Source of the DNA: Longicatena sp.
Lineage (GTDB): Bacteria; Bacillota_I; Bacilli_A; Erysipelotrichales; Erysipelotrichaceae
NCBI GenBank assembly: GCA_020025055.1
Contig: JAHHST010000021.1
Location: 1-18,616 of the forward strand
DNA length: 18,616 bases
Direction of reading: 5' to 3'
Part shown: piece after piece, positions 7,248 through 14,386 of the stretch
How the letters are laid out: each line of letters opens with the position of its first letter
Numbering within the stretch: position 1 is the stretch's first letter
Made by a program: the position numbers and the translations under genes
The notes under the pieces: model-generated
Told to the model about the DNA's origin: nothing
Databases searched by the model: none
Seen by the model: only the letters and a program-made list of their open reading frames with translations

Positions 7248-8447
7248 ATGAAAATATCAAAAGTAGAAGAGGCTAAAAGAGTACTAGCTCCAATTATTAG
7301 TAAAACTCCATTAGTACATGCAGATAAAATTCATGATAATTTATGGATTAAAGCGGAAAATTTACAAGGAACAGGAGCATTTAAGTTAAGGGGAGCATAT
7401 TATAAGCTATCAAATTTAACAGAAGAAGAAAAAAGTAAAGGAGTTATTGCAGCAAGTGCAGGTAATCATGCACAAGGAGTTGCTTACTCTTGTATGAAAA
7501 TGGGTGTAAAAGGGACAATCGTTATGCCTAAAACAGCTCCATTATCAAAAATTGAAGCCACAAGGTCTTATGGCGTTAATGTCGAATTACAAGGGGATAC
7601 ATTTAATGATGCATATGAATATGCAAAAAAATTACAAGAAAAAACAGGAGCCGTATTTATTGAACCATTTAATGATGAAGATGTAATTGCAGGACAGGGA
7701 ACAATCGGATTAGAAATATTAGAGAAAATGCCAGATGTTGATATTGTGCTTGTACCTGTAGGCGGAGGCGGTTTAATTAGTGGAATTGCCTACGCAATTA
7801 AGACTTTATATCCTAATTGTAAAGTCATTGGTGTTGAGGCAGAAAATGCTTCTAGTATGAAACAATCATTAGAACAAGATAAAATTATTTCATTGGATAC
7901 AGTGAATACAATTGCAGATGGTATTGCGGTTAAGACACCGGGTACGATTACTTATGATATTTGTAAAAAATATGTAGATGAAATTGTTACTGTAAGTGAA
8001 GAAGAAATTGCAGCTGCAATTTTAGCATTAGTAGAAAAAATGAAGATGGTTGCAGAAGGAGCAGGAGCTGTAAGTGTTGCTGCAGCAATGTTCCATAAAG
8101 TGGATATTGAGCATAATAAGTGTATTTCTGTTTTATCTGGTGGAAATATTGATGTAAATCTACTATCAAAGATTATTGATTTAGGATTGATGAAAACAGG
8201 TAGAAAAGCAGTTATTAATATGAATGTTGTAGATAAACCAGGTAATTTATCAAAAGTATTAGGAATCATCTCAGATACCGGAGCCAATATTATTTCTGTT
8301 AATCATAATCGTATTCAATATGGAGTTACTTTTACACAGTGTAAAGTAGAAATTATAATTGAAACAAATAATAAAAAGCATGTGAAACAAGTTTTAAATG
8401 AATTAACGAAAAAAGGTTATACACCACAGATGGCGGAATATGTTTAA
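7248..8447 (+). CDS. ilvA: threonine ammonia-lyase with single ACT domain
   Basis: This PLP enzyme deaminates L-threonine to 2-oxobutanoate and ammonia, feeding isoleucine synthesis or threonine catabolism. Of 399 residues, about 1-320 form the fold-type II PLP domain. The catalytic lysine K46 lies in GAFKLRGAY, the substrate loop is AASAGNHAQGVAY near residue 76, and the phosphate-binding loop is GGGG (172-175). Residues about 325-399 form one ACT domain, beginning VINMNVVDKPGNLSKVLGII. The size and single C-terminal ACT domain match the medium-length form, rather than the roughly 500-residue biosynthetic IlvA or the ACT-less TdcB. GGAAGGAAG lies upstream of the ATG. It is first in a tight four-gene run and overlaps the next gene by eight bases. 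No isoleucine-pathway gene is nearby, so a catabolic role is possible. Confidence 0.93.
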   Translation: MKISKVEEAKRVLAPIISKTPLVHADKIHDNLWIKAENLQGTGAFKLRGAYYKLSNLTEEEKSKGVIAASAGNHAQGVAYSCMKMGVKGTIVMPKTAPLSKIEATRSYGVNVELQGDTFNDAYEYAKKLQEKTGAVFIEPFNDEDVIAGQGTIGLEILEKMPDVDIVLVPVGGGGLISGIAYAIKTLYPNCKVIGVEAENASSMKQSLEQDKIISLDTVNTIADGIAVKTPGTITYDICKKYVDEIVTVSEEEIAAAILALVEKMKMVAEGAGAVSVAAAMFHKVDIEHNKCISVLSGGNIDVNLLSKIIDLGLMKTGRKAVINMNVVDKPGNLSKVLGIISDTGANIISVNHNRIQYGVTFTQCKVEIIIETNNKKHVKQVLNELTKKGYTPQMAEYV

Positions 8448-8889
8448 TATTATTATTGATGGAGATGGATGCCCAGTAATTGAAGAAACGCTTCAAATTG
8501 CTGAGCATTTTTCTATTCCGGTAATTTTAATTAGCGATAGTTCACATGTATATGAATATGAGTATTGTCAAATCATTGTAACAGATAAAGGAAAAGATCG
8601 GGTAGATTTTGTAGTGTTGCAAAATGTTAACAAAAATGATATTGTAATTACTCAAGACTATGGTCTTGCAGCGATGGTCTTGAGTAAGCAAGGAAACCCA
8701 ATATCACAAAATGGAATTATCTTTAATGAAGATAATATTCTTGGGTTATTAAATCAGCGAAATGATTCAAGAAAATTAAGAAAACAAAATAAACATTTTG
8801 GACATTCTAGAAAAAGAAATAAGAAGGATACGATTGCATTTGAAGAAGCATTGATTCAATGCATACAATCGATTAAGGAGGAAATCTAA
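8440..8889 (+). CDS. DUF188 / UPF0178 (YaiI/YqxD) family protein
   Basis: This 149-residue cytosolic protein belongs to the UPF0178 family, which has a PIN-like fold and no assigned reaction. The N-terminal block is IIIDGDGCPVIEE, where most members have an Asp-Ala-Asp-Ala-Cys-Pro core. Here both alanines are glycine, while both aspartates and Cys-Pro are kept. A second block, DIVITQDYGLAAMVLSKQG, and a basic tail block, HFGHSRKRNKKD, are also typical. The length is normal. The ATG lies inside the last codons of ilvA (eight-base overlap), and its TAA shares a base with the next ATG, so translation is coupled both ways. The aspartates suggest metal-dependent nuclease chemistry, but that is inference. 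Confidence 0.9.
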   Translation: MFNIIIDGDGCPVIEETLQIAEHFSIPVILISDSSHVYEYEYCQIIVTDKGKDRVDFVVLQNVNKNDIVITQDYGLAAMVLSKQGNPISQNGIIFNEDNILGLLNQRNDSRKLRKQNKHFGHSRKRNKKDTIAFEEALIQCIQSIKEEI

Positions 8890-9713
8890 TGACAACTCAT
8901 AAAGTTCCCTATGAAACTATGATTCAACAATTAACGAAAATGCCAAAAGACGAAATCCAAAGACATTTACAGAACTTAGGTTGTGCATGGAGTTATGAAG
9001 ATGTCTATAAAAAATTATGTACAACATTTAATGATTTGCAGGTAGCAGATGAAATATTTGAAAAATTTACGATTGATGATAAAAATAGTCCATATTCAAA
9101 AACATTTATTGATGAAGCGGTATTAGAGATTGCGACCAGAGAAGAGTTTCCATTTATACATTATGGAATGATTTTACAATCTTTACAAGAACATGTAGAA
9201 ATCGGAAATGAAAAAGCAAAAGTAGATGCTATGGAAAATGATTTTCGATGTTTGCTAAAATTAGCAAATTATTTTCATATGAACAGTATTGAGAATATGA
9301 TGTATCAGGTGAATGATGGTGTTGATGTATTTTCACTTTTAGCTGAAATGTTAGATACTATGCAAATTCTTTCTAGAAGTGAAAAAGAGTATGCAAATCG
9401 AATTGTACGATTTATTAATAAATTCTTACAAGTATTCACAAATATTAGTCCTTTTGCTTATACTATGTTAAAATATGAACAAGCTCAAGCCTATATTACT
9501 CTTCATTCTACTAAAGGAGATGAGATTTTTAAACAATTAATGAAAACACATAGTGATGTTACAGATGTTGTTTTACATTACGGCTTAGCCTATGTTGATG
9601 ATCATAAAGAAAAGACAAAACAAATATATCGAAAATATAAGAGTCTTTTAGATGTGAATAGTGATTCATATCAATTAATTAAAGAAGTTATTGATGATAT
9701 TGATGAGGAGTAA
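8889..9713 (+). CDS. hypothetical protein, mostly helical
   Basis: I do not recognise this 274-residue protein. It has no signal peptide, no membrane segment, no cysteine cluster and no obvious catalytic motif. It is rich in charged and amphipathic stretches that read as helices throughout, for example near residues 40-60, 95-125 and 150-190. The last third has short repeat-like helices (KQLMKTHSDVTDVVLHYGLA, then EKTKQIYRKYKSLLDV). It ends in an acidic tail. That look would suit a helical-repeat or scaffold protein, but this is only an impression. A strong AAGGAGG (8875-8881) precedes the ATG. The ATG overlaps the upstream stop, and the amidase gene starts two bases after its own stop, so it is embedded in the operon. 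Confidence 0.75.
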   Translation: MTTHKVPYETMIQQLTKMPKDEIQRHLQNLGCAWSYEDVYKKLCTTFNDLQVADEIFEKFTIDDKNSPYSKTFIDEAVLEIATREEFPFIHYGMILQSLQEHVEIGNEKAKVDAMENDFRCLLKLANYFHMNSIENMMYQVNDGVDVFSLLAEMLDTMQILSRSEKEYANRIVRFINKFLQVFTNISPFAYTMLKYEQAQAYITLHSTKGDEIFKQLMKTHSDVTDVVLHYGLAYVDDHKEKTKQIYRKYKSLLDVNSDSYQLIKEVIDDIDEE

Positions 9714-9715
9714 AT

Positions 9716-10459
9716 ATGAACAAACGAAAACGTAAAATACGATGGGATCGTGTAGCAATTGTAGTTGGAATTATCGTTTTGTTGATATCTCCGTTTGCAT
9801 ATAAAAGCGCTATATTAAAAAAGCAAAAAACAAATACGATAAAACCGAAAGTTACAGAAACTAAATCAAAAGTAGAAGAAAAGAAATTTACGGTTGCATT
9901 GGATCCAGGGCATGGTGGATATGATTCTGGATCATCTAGTAAAAAAGGTGTTTTAGAAAAAGATTTAACACTAAAGGTTGCCTTATTGGTTGGAGAATTA
10001 CTAAAAAAGGAAAATATAGATGTTGTATACACAAGAACAAGTGATGAAATAAGTTGGAGTGAGGACAATGTAGAGGATTTATATGCAAGATGCGAAATTG
10101 TAAATGAAGGCAAAGCAGATGCATTTGTATCGATCCATTTTAATTTTAGTGAAGAAATGCAAGATAAAACATATGGAAGTGAAGTATGGTATAGTTCATC
10201 GAATCCTGGAGGAGAAAAGTTTGCAACAATTATGGAAAAAGCTTTAAAAGATGATAATTATACAGTAAGTCGTGGTGTTCGAAATGATAAGGAGTCGCCC
10301 ATATATATTTTTTATCTAAGCAAAATGCCAACGATTTTAATAGAAGCAGGATTTATTTCTAACGATAAGGATATGAAAGTTATAAATAGTGAACAAGGAC
10401 AAAAACGAATTGCAGAAGCAATTGAAACAGGAATTCTTAATTATTTAAAAACACAGTAG
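9716..10459 (+). CDS. N-acetylmuramoyl-L-alanine amidase (Amidase_3), membrane-anchored
   Basis: This zinc amidase cleaves the MurNAc-L-Ala bond of peptidoglycan on the outer side of the membrane. Of 247 residues, about 1-12 are very basic (NKRKRKIRWDR) and about 13-27 are one hydrophobic segment. A Lys-rich linker follows, then the Amidase_3 domain from about residue 57. Zinc ligands and catalytic residue are all visible: H66 in LDPGHGG, E81 in GVLEKDLTL, H141 in SIHFN and E210 in LIEAGFISN. It has no SPOR, LysM or SH3 wall-binding domain. Size and single N-terminal anchor resemble CwlD of spore-forming Bacillota, but other small amidases share this layout, so I do not assign that name. GAGGAG sits in the tail of the upstream gene. 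Confidence 0.92.
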   Translation: MNKRKRKIRWDRVAIVVGIIVLLISPFAYKSAILKKQKTNTIKPKVTETKSKVEEKKFTVALDPGHGGYDSGSSSKKGVLEKDLTLKVALLVGELLKKENIDVVYTRTSDEISWSEDNVEDLYARCEIVNEGKADAFVSIHFNFSEEMQDKTYGSEVWYSSSNPGGEKFATIMEKALKDDNYTVSRGVRNDKESPIYIFYLSKMPTILIEAGFISNDKDMKVINSEQGQKRIAEAIETGILNYLKTQ

Positions 10460-10510
10460 TTTACGAATGATTAATAGAAATGGAATATACTATATATAGG
10501 AGGTTATTTT

Positions 10511-11209
10511 ATGTTTGATAATAGTACACAGTCAAGTTATGAATTACCTACATTACAAAAACATGTAGTTCGTACATATGCATGGATGGGATTAGGTTTA
10601 TTAGTTACTACAATTGTATCATTTTTGATGAATGTTACAAATTTAACATTATATTTATATTTACATGTACCAATGTTTTCTTTTATTTTATTAATCGCAC
10701 AATTAGGTGTAGCAATTTCATTATCTGCAAGATTAACTAAAATGCAGCCAACTACAACTAAAATATTATTTTTAGTGTATTCAGCAATTACTGGAATTAC
10801 CTTTTCAACATTAACATATCAATTTGCACTTAGTTCGATTGTATTAGCTTTTGGAATTACAACGATATATTTTATTTGTTTAGTATTTATTGGAAATACT
10901 ATAAAAAAAGATTTAACATCAGTTGGAATTATTTGTTATACAGGATTAATTGTTTTAGTTGTTGTAGAATTAATTATGATGTTAATGGGTATGAATATTG
11001 TAACGAAAGTTTTAACTGCGATTAGTTTAATTATTTTTACAGGAATTACCGCATATGATGCGCAAAAAATGAAAAATTTATATTATAGTTATGAGTATGA
11101 TCATGAAATGTTATCTAAATTGTCTATTTACTCTGCATTTGATTTATATTTAGATTTTATTAATATTTTCTTATATATTTTACGATTTGTAGGAAACAAT
11201 GATGATTAG
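10511..11209 (+). CDS. Bax inhibitor-1 / YccA family membrane protein
   Basis: This is a 232-residue polytopic membrane protein of the BI-1 (TMBIM) family; the bacterial member YetJ is a pH-sensitive calcium leak channel. The N-terminal block LQKHVVRTYAWMGLGLLVT starts the first membrane segment, and about seven hydrophobic segments follow. The family's ending is clear: ITAYDAQKMKNLY near residue 182, then SAFDLYLDFINIFLYILRFV. The aspartates in these last blocks belong to the proposed gating pair. RBS TAGGAGG lies about nine bases upstream. The gap from the amidase stop is 51 bases with no terminator, so it may be read through from the ilvA operon. A TATACT hexamer at 10486-10491 could give a separate start, but its -35 is poor. 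Confidence 0.93.
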   Translation: MFDNSTQSSYELPTLQKHVVRTYAWMGLGLLVTTIVSFLMNVTNLTLYLYLHVPMFSFILLIAQLGVAISLSARLTKMQPTTTKILFLVYSAITGITFSTLTYQFALSSIVLAFGITTIYFICLVFIGNTIKKDLTSVGIICYTGLIVLVVVELIMMLMGMNIVTKVLTAISLIIFTGITAYDAQKMKNLYYSYEYDHEMLSKLSIYSAFDLYLDFINIFLYILRFVGNNDD

Positions 11210-11220
11210 TGTTTAAAATT

Positions 11221-11259
11221 AAAAATGGCAGGAAGAATTTTATCTTTCTGCCATTTTTA
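11221..11259. terminator. bidirectional terminator between convergent genes
   Basis: AAAAATGGCAGGAAGA (11221-11236) pairs along its whole 16 bases with TCTTTCTGCCATTTTT (11243-11258), with one G-T wobble and a six-base loop. A-runs on the left and T-runs on the right make it work on both strands. It serves the BI-1 gene (+) and the mini-rubredoxin (-). Confidence 0.9.
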
Positions 11260-11261
11260 TA

Positions 11262-11465
11262 TTAATTGTCTATGTTATCTTTAGAATGTATATGATGATA
11301 TTCGTTAGATGCAAGATTTACTTCATGTTCAAAACTACGTTCATGAAAATCTTCTTTACCATGATCACATAATGGACAGCGATAGCTATCATCTTCTTTT
11401 AAGAAATCTTCTCCATCATACACATATCCACATATATCACAAATATATATTGTTTTTTTATTCAT
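11262..11465 (-). CDS. small rubredoxin-like protein with shortened linker
   Basis: This 67-residue protein has two metal knuckles, C9-x-x-C12 in YICDICGYVYDGEDF and C30-x-x-C33 in YRCPLCDHGKEDF. That is the rubredoxin pattern for one Fe(Cys)4 centre, used as an electron carrier. The knuckles are only 17 residues apart, much closer than in free rubredoxins, and closer to the rubredoxin domain of rubrerythrin. After the domain ends near residue 40 there is a polar tail with several histidines (HERSFEHE, EYHHIHS), which has no place in ordinary rubredoxin. GAGGGA lies about seven bases before the ATG on the minus strand. Zinc binding instead of iron is possible. Partner proteins are not nearby. 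Confidence 0.85.
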   Translation of the reverse strand: MNKKTIYICDICGYVYDGEDFLKEDDSYRCPLCDHGKEDFHERSFEHEVNLASNEYHHIHSKDNIDN

Positions 11466-11490
11466 AATATTCCCTCACTTTATATTTCTA

Positions 11491-11518
11491 ATTATAATGA
11501 ATTATAGACATTTGTCAT
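11491..11518 (-). promoter_or_regulatory. promoter for the mini-rubredoxin gene, with dyad
   Basis: Read on the minus strand, ATGACA (-35) and TATAAT (-10, 11496-11491) are separated by 16 bases, 26 bases before the ATG. An inverted repeat on the plus strand, TATAAT-GA-ATTATA (11493-11506), overlaps the -10. Confidence 0.55.
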
Positions 11519-11527
11519 GTGATTTGC

Positions 11528-12391
11528 TTATTTTTCAATTTGTAAGTAGTTTGCGATGTTTGCGTCTTTGTTAAGCACAGGGATAATATTATTATTTTTT
11601 GAGCTTAAGATAACACATACACCTGGGCCATGTCCGCTTGTAAAAGAGTCAGAGTGGACGATCACGCCAATGGAAATGGCACCTTTTAAATAATGTGGAC
11701 CATTTTGGTTATCGTGGTCTAGAATGGCTACAAGATCACCAAAGCGTAATTCATCAAGGTGATATTCTGCATTTGTTTGTTTATCTTGTGTCATAATATC
11801 ATAATCACCTAACATTGTTGTAGAACTGCCTAAACCACTTCCCATAAGGAATGCAGGAACAATATGTGTAACACCTACTTCAATTCCTTTTGGTGTTTCT
11901 TTTATATCTAATTTTTCAAATAAATCAGGATCGATATTCATGATATGGATGTCTTTATGATCTAATAGTTTTAATCCTTGCCCACATGCACGTATATGAA
12001 TTTTATCATCACTTGTCATTAGTTCTAAAGTTTCTTGATCAAAGTAGACCATTACGTGATCGATTCCACCATGTTTTCCAGTTACATAACCAGTTCTACC
12101 TTTCGCATCTCCACTAATAATCTTAGCCTTGTTTCCAATACATGAAAATGCCTGTAATGCGTTATTTTCTTTTTCTACTGTATTTTTTAAACTAACTCCT
12201 GGTTCTACATGATCTCCAGGAATATTCATACAGCAATCACCAATTTTGTAGTTATATACAATTCCGCCTACTGACATACAGATTCTTCCAAATCCGTCGT
12301 AACCAACACGTAATCCATTTCCATTCATTCCAGGATGATCTACTTTTCCTTGTACTGCCATCTGTACTAATTTATCTTTATTTGTCTTCAT
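11528..12391 (-). CDS. DUF4438 family protein
   Basis: This 287-residue soluble protein matches my recollection of the DUF4438 family, whose function is unknown. Well-kept blocks include LVQMAVQGKVDHPGM at the N-terminus and IGDCCMNIPGDHVEPGVSLKN at about residues 50-70. FSCIGNKAKIISGDAKGRTG and VTGKHGGIDHVMVYFD follow, then HIRACGQGLKLLDHKDI, MNIDPDLFEKL and SFTSGHGPGVCVILSS near the end. There is no signal peptide or membrane segment. The start is ATG 12391 because GGAGG lies about eight bases upstream. An in-frame ATG at 12406 overlaps that ribosome site and would add five residues. The many conserved His, Asp and Gly residues suggest a metal-dependent enzyme, but no reaction can be named. 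It is divergent from the aspartyl protease gene. Confidence 0.85.
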   Translation of the reverse strand: MKTNKDKLVQMAVQGKVDHPGMNGNGLRVGYDGFGRICMSVGGIVYNYKIGDCCMNIPGDHVEPGVSLKNTVEKENNALQAFSCIGNKAKIISGDAKGRTGYVTGKHGGIDHVMVYFDQETLELMTSDDKIHIRACGQGLKLLDHKDIHIMNIDPDLFEKLDIKETPKGIEVGVTHIVPAFLMGSGLGSSTTMLGDYDIMTQDKQTNAEYHLDELRFGDLVAILDHDNQNGPHYLKGAISIGVIVHSDSFTSGHGPGVCVILSSKNNNIIPVLNKDANIANYLQIEK

Positions 12392-12414
12392 TATTAAGTC
12401 CTCCATTTTGATTT

Positions 12415-12423
12415 ATTATATCA
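12415..12423 (-). promoter_or_regulatory. extended -10 promoter for the DUF4438 gene
   Basis: On the minus strand this reads TGATATAAT, a perfect -10 with the TGn extension, 24 bases before the ATG at 12391. The -35 region is not recognisable. Confidence 0.5.
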
Positions 12424-12462
12424 TTTTTAAAGTAAAATATATCATTCAATTCATAAAATAGG

Positions 12463-12488
12463 TATAATTACATAAGATGTGTTATAAT
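12463..12488 (+). promoter_or_regulatory. -10 elements for the aspartyl protease gene
   Basis: Two TATAAT hexamers lie at 12463-12468 and 12483-12488. The second has a TGn extension (12480-12482) but would start transcription almost on the ribosome site, so the first is better placed. No good -35 is seen for either. Confidence 0.4.
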
Positions 12489-12507
12489 CAAAAATAGGAG
12501 TGATTCA

Positions 12508-13473
12508 ATGAATTCATGCAAAACTACAACAACGAAACGATTGTTAATTTCTCAACAACAATATCAAGAAATAAAAGATAGAATTTCCACAGATCATTTT
12601 GTTGTAGGGCTACAATATGCTCAAGAAAGTATTACGCAATCTACATATAACGAAGATGTACGAATTTTTCAAGAAGAGTTCACATTACCGATGAAACGTA
12701 ATCTACTAGGATTATTAAGTATTCCGGTTTATGTGAATCATGTACTATGTCATTTTATTCTTGATACAGGTGCACAGATTAGTGGAATTCGTACGAAATG
12801 TGCAAAAAAAATAGGCATTCACAAGGCGGATGGAGAATTAGGCGTAGGAAGTGTTGGAGGAAGCGAAAACGTAATGCCTGGATGTATTGCAGAACAGTTA
12901 CAAATAGGTGGGTTAGAGTATCATCAAAAACCAATGATTATATTAAATGATGATACGATGTCTTTACGTTTTGGAAATGTGGATTTATTATCATTTGATG
13001 GTATTATTGGATGGGATATTTTATCAAAATTAGATTTTGAAATGGATGATATCGCAAAGAAATTTAAAGTTTTAAAAAATAAGTTTCGATTCCCATGTCA
13101 AAATATAATACCAGGAAGTTTTCCTACTTTTTTATGTGTAGATGAAAAAAACAAGTTACGTATTTTTGGATTTGATAGTGGTTCTAAAGTAAGTTGGATT
13201 GCAGAAGAGTTAATCTTAGAAAAAAATTTGAATGTAATTTATGAAGGACATGCAATGGGATTTGGAGTACATGGTACGGAAAAGTTACCAATCAAAATTG
13301 TAGATCGACTTTATTTACATTTGGATCGTGCAAATATTGTTTTAAAGGATACAATGAGTGGTAGATGCAATCTATTTGATGGATTTCGATACGATGGTGT
13401 CTTAGGAAACCAAATTTTTAAAGGAAGAAGAATACGTATTGTAAATAGTAAAAATGTTGTATTATTAGTATAA
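12508..13473 (+). CDS. two-lobed retropepsin-like aspartyl protease
   Basis: This 321-residue cytosolic protein has two copies of the clan AA aspartyl protease signature. Lobe 1 has CHFILDTGAQISG with D86. It continues with a Gly-rich flap-like GVGSVGGSE near residue 118 and the hydrophobic-hydrophobic-Gly motif FDGIIGWDIL (G168). Lobe 2 has RIFGFDSGSKVSW with D223, a flap-like GFGVHGTEKLP near 253, and YDGVLGNQIF (G300). The Asp-to-Gly spacing is 82 and 77 residues, so the halves look like a duplication. Retropepsins work as dimers of one lobe; here both catalytic Asp could come from one chain, as in pepsin. There is no signal peptide. About 60 residues precede lobe 1 and are unrecognised. 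The start has AGGAGTG about seven bases upstream. Protease activity and substrate are inferred only. Confidence 0.8.
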   Translation: MNSCKTTTTKRLLISQQQYQEIKDRISTDHFVVGLQYAQESITQSTYNEDVRIFQEEFTLPMKRNLLGLLSIPVYVNHVLCHFILDTGAQISGIRTKCAKKIGIHKADGELGVGSVGGSENVMPGCIAEQLQIGGLEYHQKPMIILNDDTMSLRFGNVDLLSFDGIIGWDILSKLDFEMDDIAKKFKVLKNKFRFPCQNIIPGSFPTFLCVDEKNKLRIFGFDSGSKVSWIAEELILEKNLNVIYEGHAMGFGVHGTEKLPIKIVDRLYLHLDRANIVLKDTMSGRCNLFDGFRYDGVLGNQIFKGRRIRIVNSKNVVLLV

Positions 13474-13524
13474 TTCTTAAAAAGAGAGAATCTTTCGTTT
13501 ACTATTTTAAGAATTGTATTTTTT
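13472..13524 (+). terminator. terminator-like hairpin after the aspartyl protease
   Basis: AATTCTTAAAA (13472-13482) pairs perfectly with TTTTAAGAATT (13505-13515), followed by GTATTTTTT. The loop is long (22 bases) and the stem AT-rich, so efficiency may be modest. Confidence 0.55.
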
Positions 13525-13542
13525 AATGAATTAGTGTATATT
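13514..13542 (+). promoter_or_regulatory. promoter for the cyclophilin operon
   Basis: TTGTAT (13514-13519) and TATATT (13537-13542) are separated by 17 bases, 34 bases before the start at 13577. The -35 overlaps the end of the preceding hairpin. Confidence 0.5.
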
Positions 13543-13576
13543 AAAAAAGAATTATTACAAGAGAGGAAGTTAAATT

Positions 13577-14017
13577 ATGTTATTACATGGAAAAATTATT
13601 ATGGAAAATGGTGCTGAATTACCATTTGAATTATATCCTGATGATGCACCAATCACAGTGCAAAATTTTGTTAAATTAGTTAAAGAAGGATATTATGATG
13701 GAAAAACATTCCATCGTGTTATTAAAAACTTTGTATCACAAGGAGGATGTCCTTATGGAAATGGAACTGGAGATTTAGGATATACAATTCCTTGTGAAAC
13801 AAAAAATAATCCACATCGTCATGAAGAAGGAAGTTTATCTATGGCTCATCGTGGAAAAGATACAGGATGTTGTCAATTCTTTATTTGCCATTGTCCACAA
13901 CCACATTTGGATGGTGTACATACAGTATTTGGTAAAGTGACAGATAATATGGGTGCTGTACGCCAAATGCGTAATGGCGATGTTATGAGCAAAGTTGTTA
14001 TTTTAGAGGAAGAATAA
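13577..14017 (+). CDS. peptidylprolyl isomerase, cyclophilin type
   Basis: This 146-residue cytosolic cyclophilin catalyses cis-trans isomerisation of Xaa-Pro bonds. Catalytic R47 is in KTFHRVI, followed by FVSQGGCPYGNGTGDLGYTI. The substrate-pocket block is GCCQFFICHCPQPHLDGVHT, then VFGKV. At the position of the tryptophan needed for cyclosporin binding in human CypA there is H110, as in many bacterial cyclophilins, so low drug sensitivity is expected. It is a compact single-domain form with no signal peptide. A GAGAGGAAG ribosome site lies upstream. It leads a three-gene run, with gaps of 3 and 15 bases to two small membrane proteins. Cysteines are unusually frequent around the active site (C100-C101, C107, C109 region); significance is unknown. 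Confidence 0.95.
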   Translation: MLLHGKIIMENGAELPFELYPDDAPITVQNFVKLVKEGYYDGKTFHRVIKNFVSQGGCPYGNGTGDLGYTIPCETKNNPHRHEEGSLSMAHRGKDTGCCQFFICHCPQPHLDGVHTVFGKVTDNMGAVRQMRNGDVMSKVVILEEE

Positions 14018-14020
14018 CAA

Positions 14021-14371
14021 ATGCAAGATATTAAACGATTAGGATTTCCATTATTAATTATTGTATTATCCGCATTTCTTTCAAGATTAATAGAAACCTA
14101 TTTGAAAGGTTCGTTTGTTCATACATTAATGGTAATTTTAATTGTAACAGCATTATTTTTCTTTGGAGTTTCATTAAATAAAGGTAGGAAAAAACGTTCA
14201 AATGCCGTTTTTAAAAAAGTAATTGCTATTTTAGTAGTTATTTTAATGTTCCTTATGCAATTAGGGTATTTTACATTGCCGGTTATGGAAAATGTTTTTC
14301 ATCTTATTGGAATTGATGCATTTTATATAAATATGTTATATATCTTTTGTGGATATTTATTTGTAGATTAA
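14021..14371 (+). CDS. small hypothetical membrane protein
   Basis: I do not recognise this 116-residue protein. It is almost entirely hydrophobic, with likely membrane segments at about residues 8-25, 33-53, 65-86 and 95-113. A basic loop (NKGRKKRSNAVFKK) separates segments 2 and 3 and probably faces the cytosol. There is no catalytic or metal motif. The ATG is three bases after the cyclophilin stop, with a GAGGAAG ribosome site inside the end of that gene, so it is very likely co-translated. The next gene follows closely, also a small membrane protein, so the two may act together. Confidence 0.8.
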   Translation: MQDIKRLGFPLLIIVLSAFLSRLIETYLKGSFVHTLMVILIVTALFFFGVSLNKGRKKRSNAVFKKVIAILVVILMFLMQLGYFTLPVMENVFHLIGIDAFYINMLYIFCGYLFVD

Positions 14372-14386
14372 TAGAAGGTGATTATT

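Noticed and set aside
11493..11506. A definite PerR or Fur box upstream of the mini-rubredoxin
   Set aside because: The dyad has a two-base centre and only six-base arms, not the 7-1-7 pattern, so I keep it only as a possible operator.
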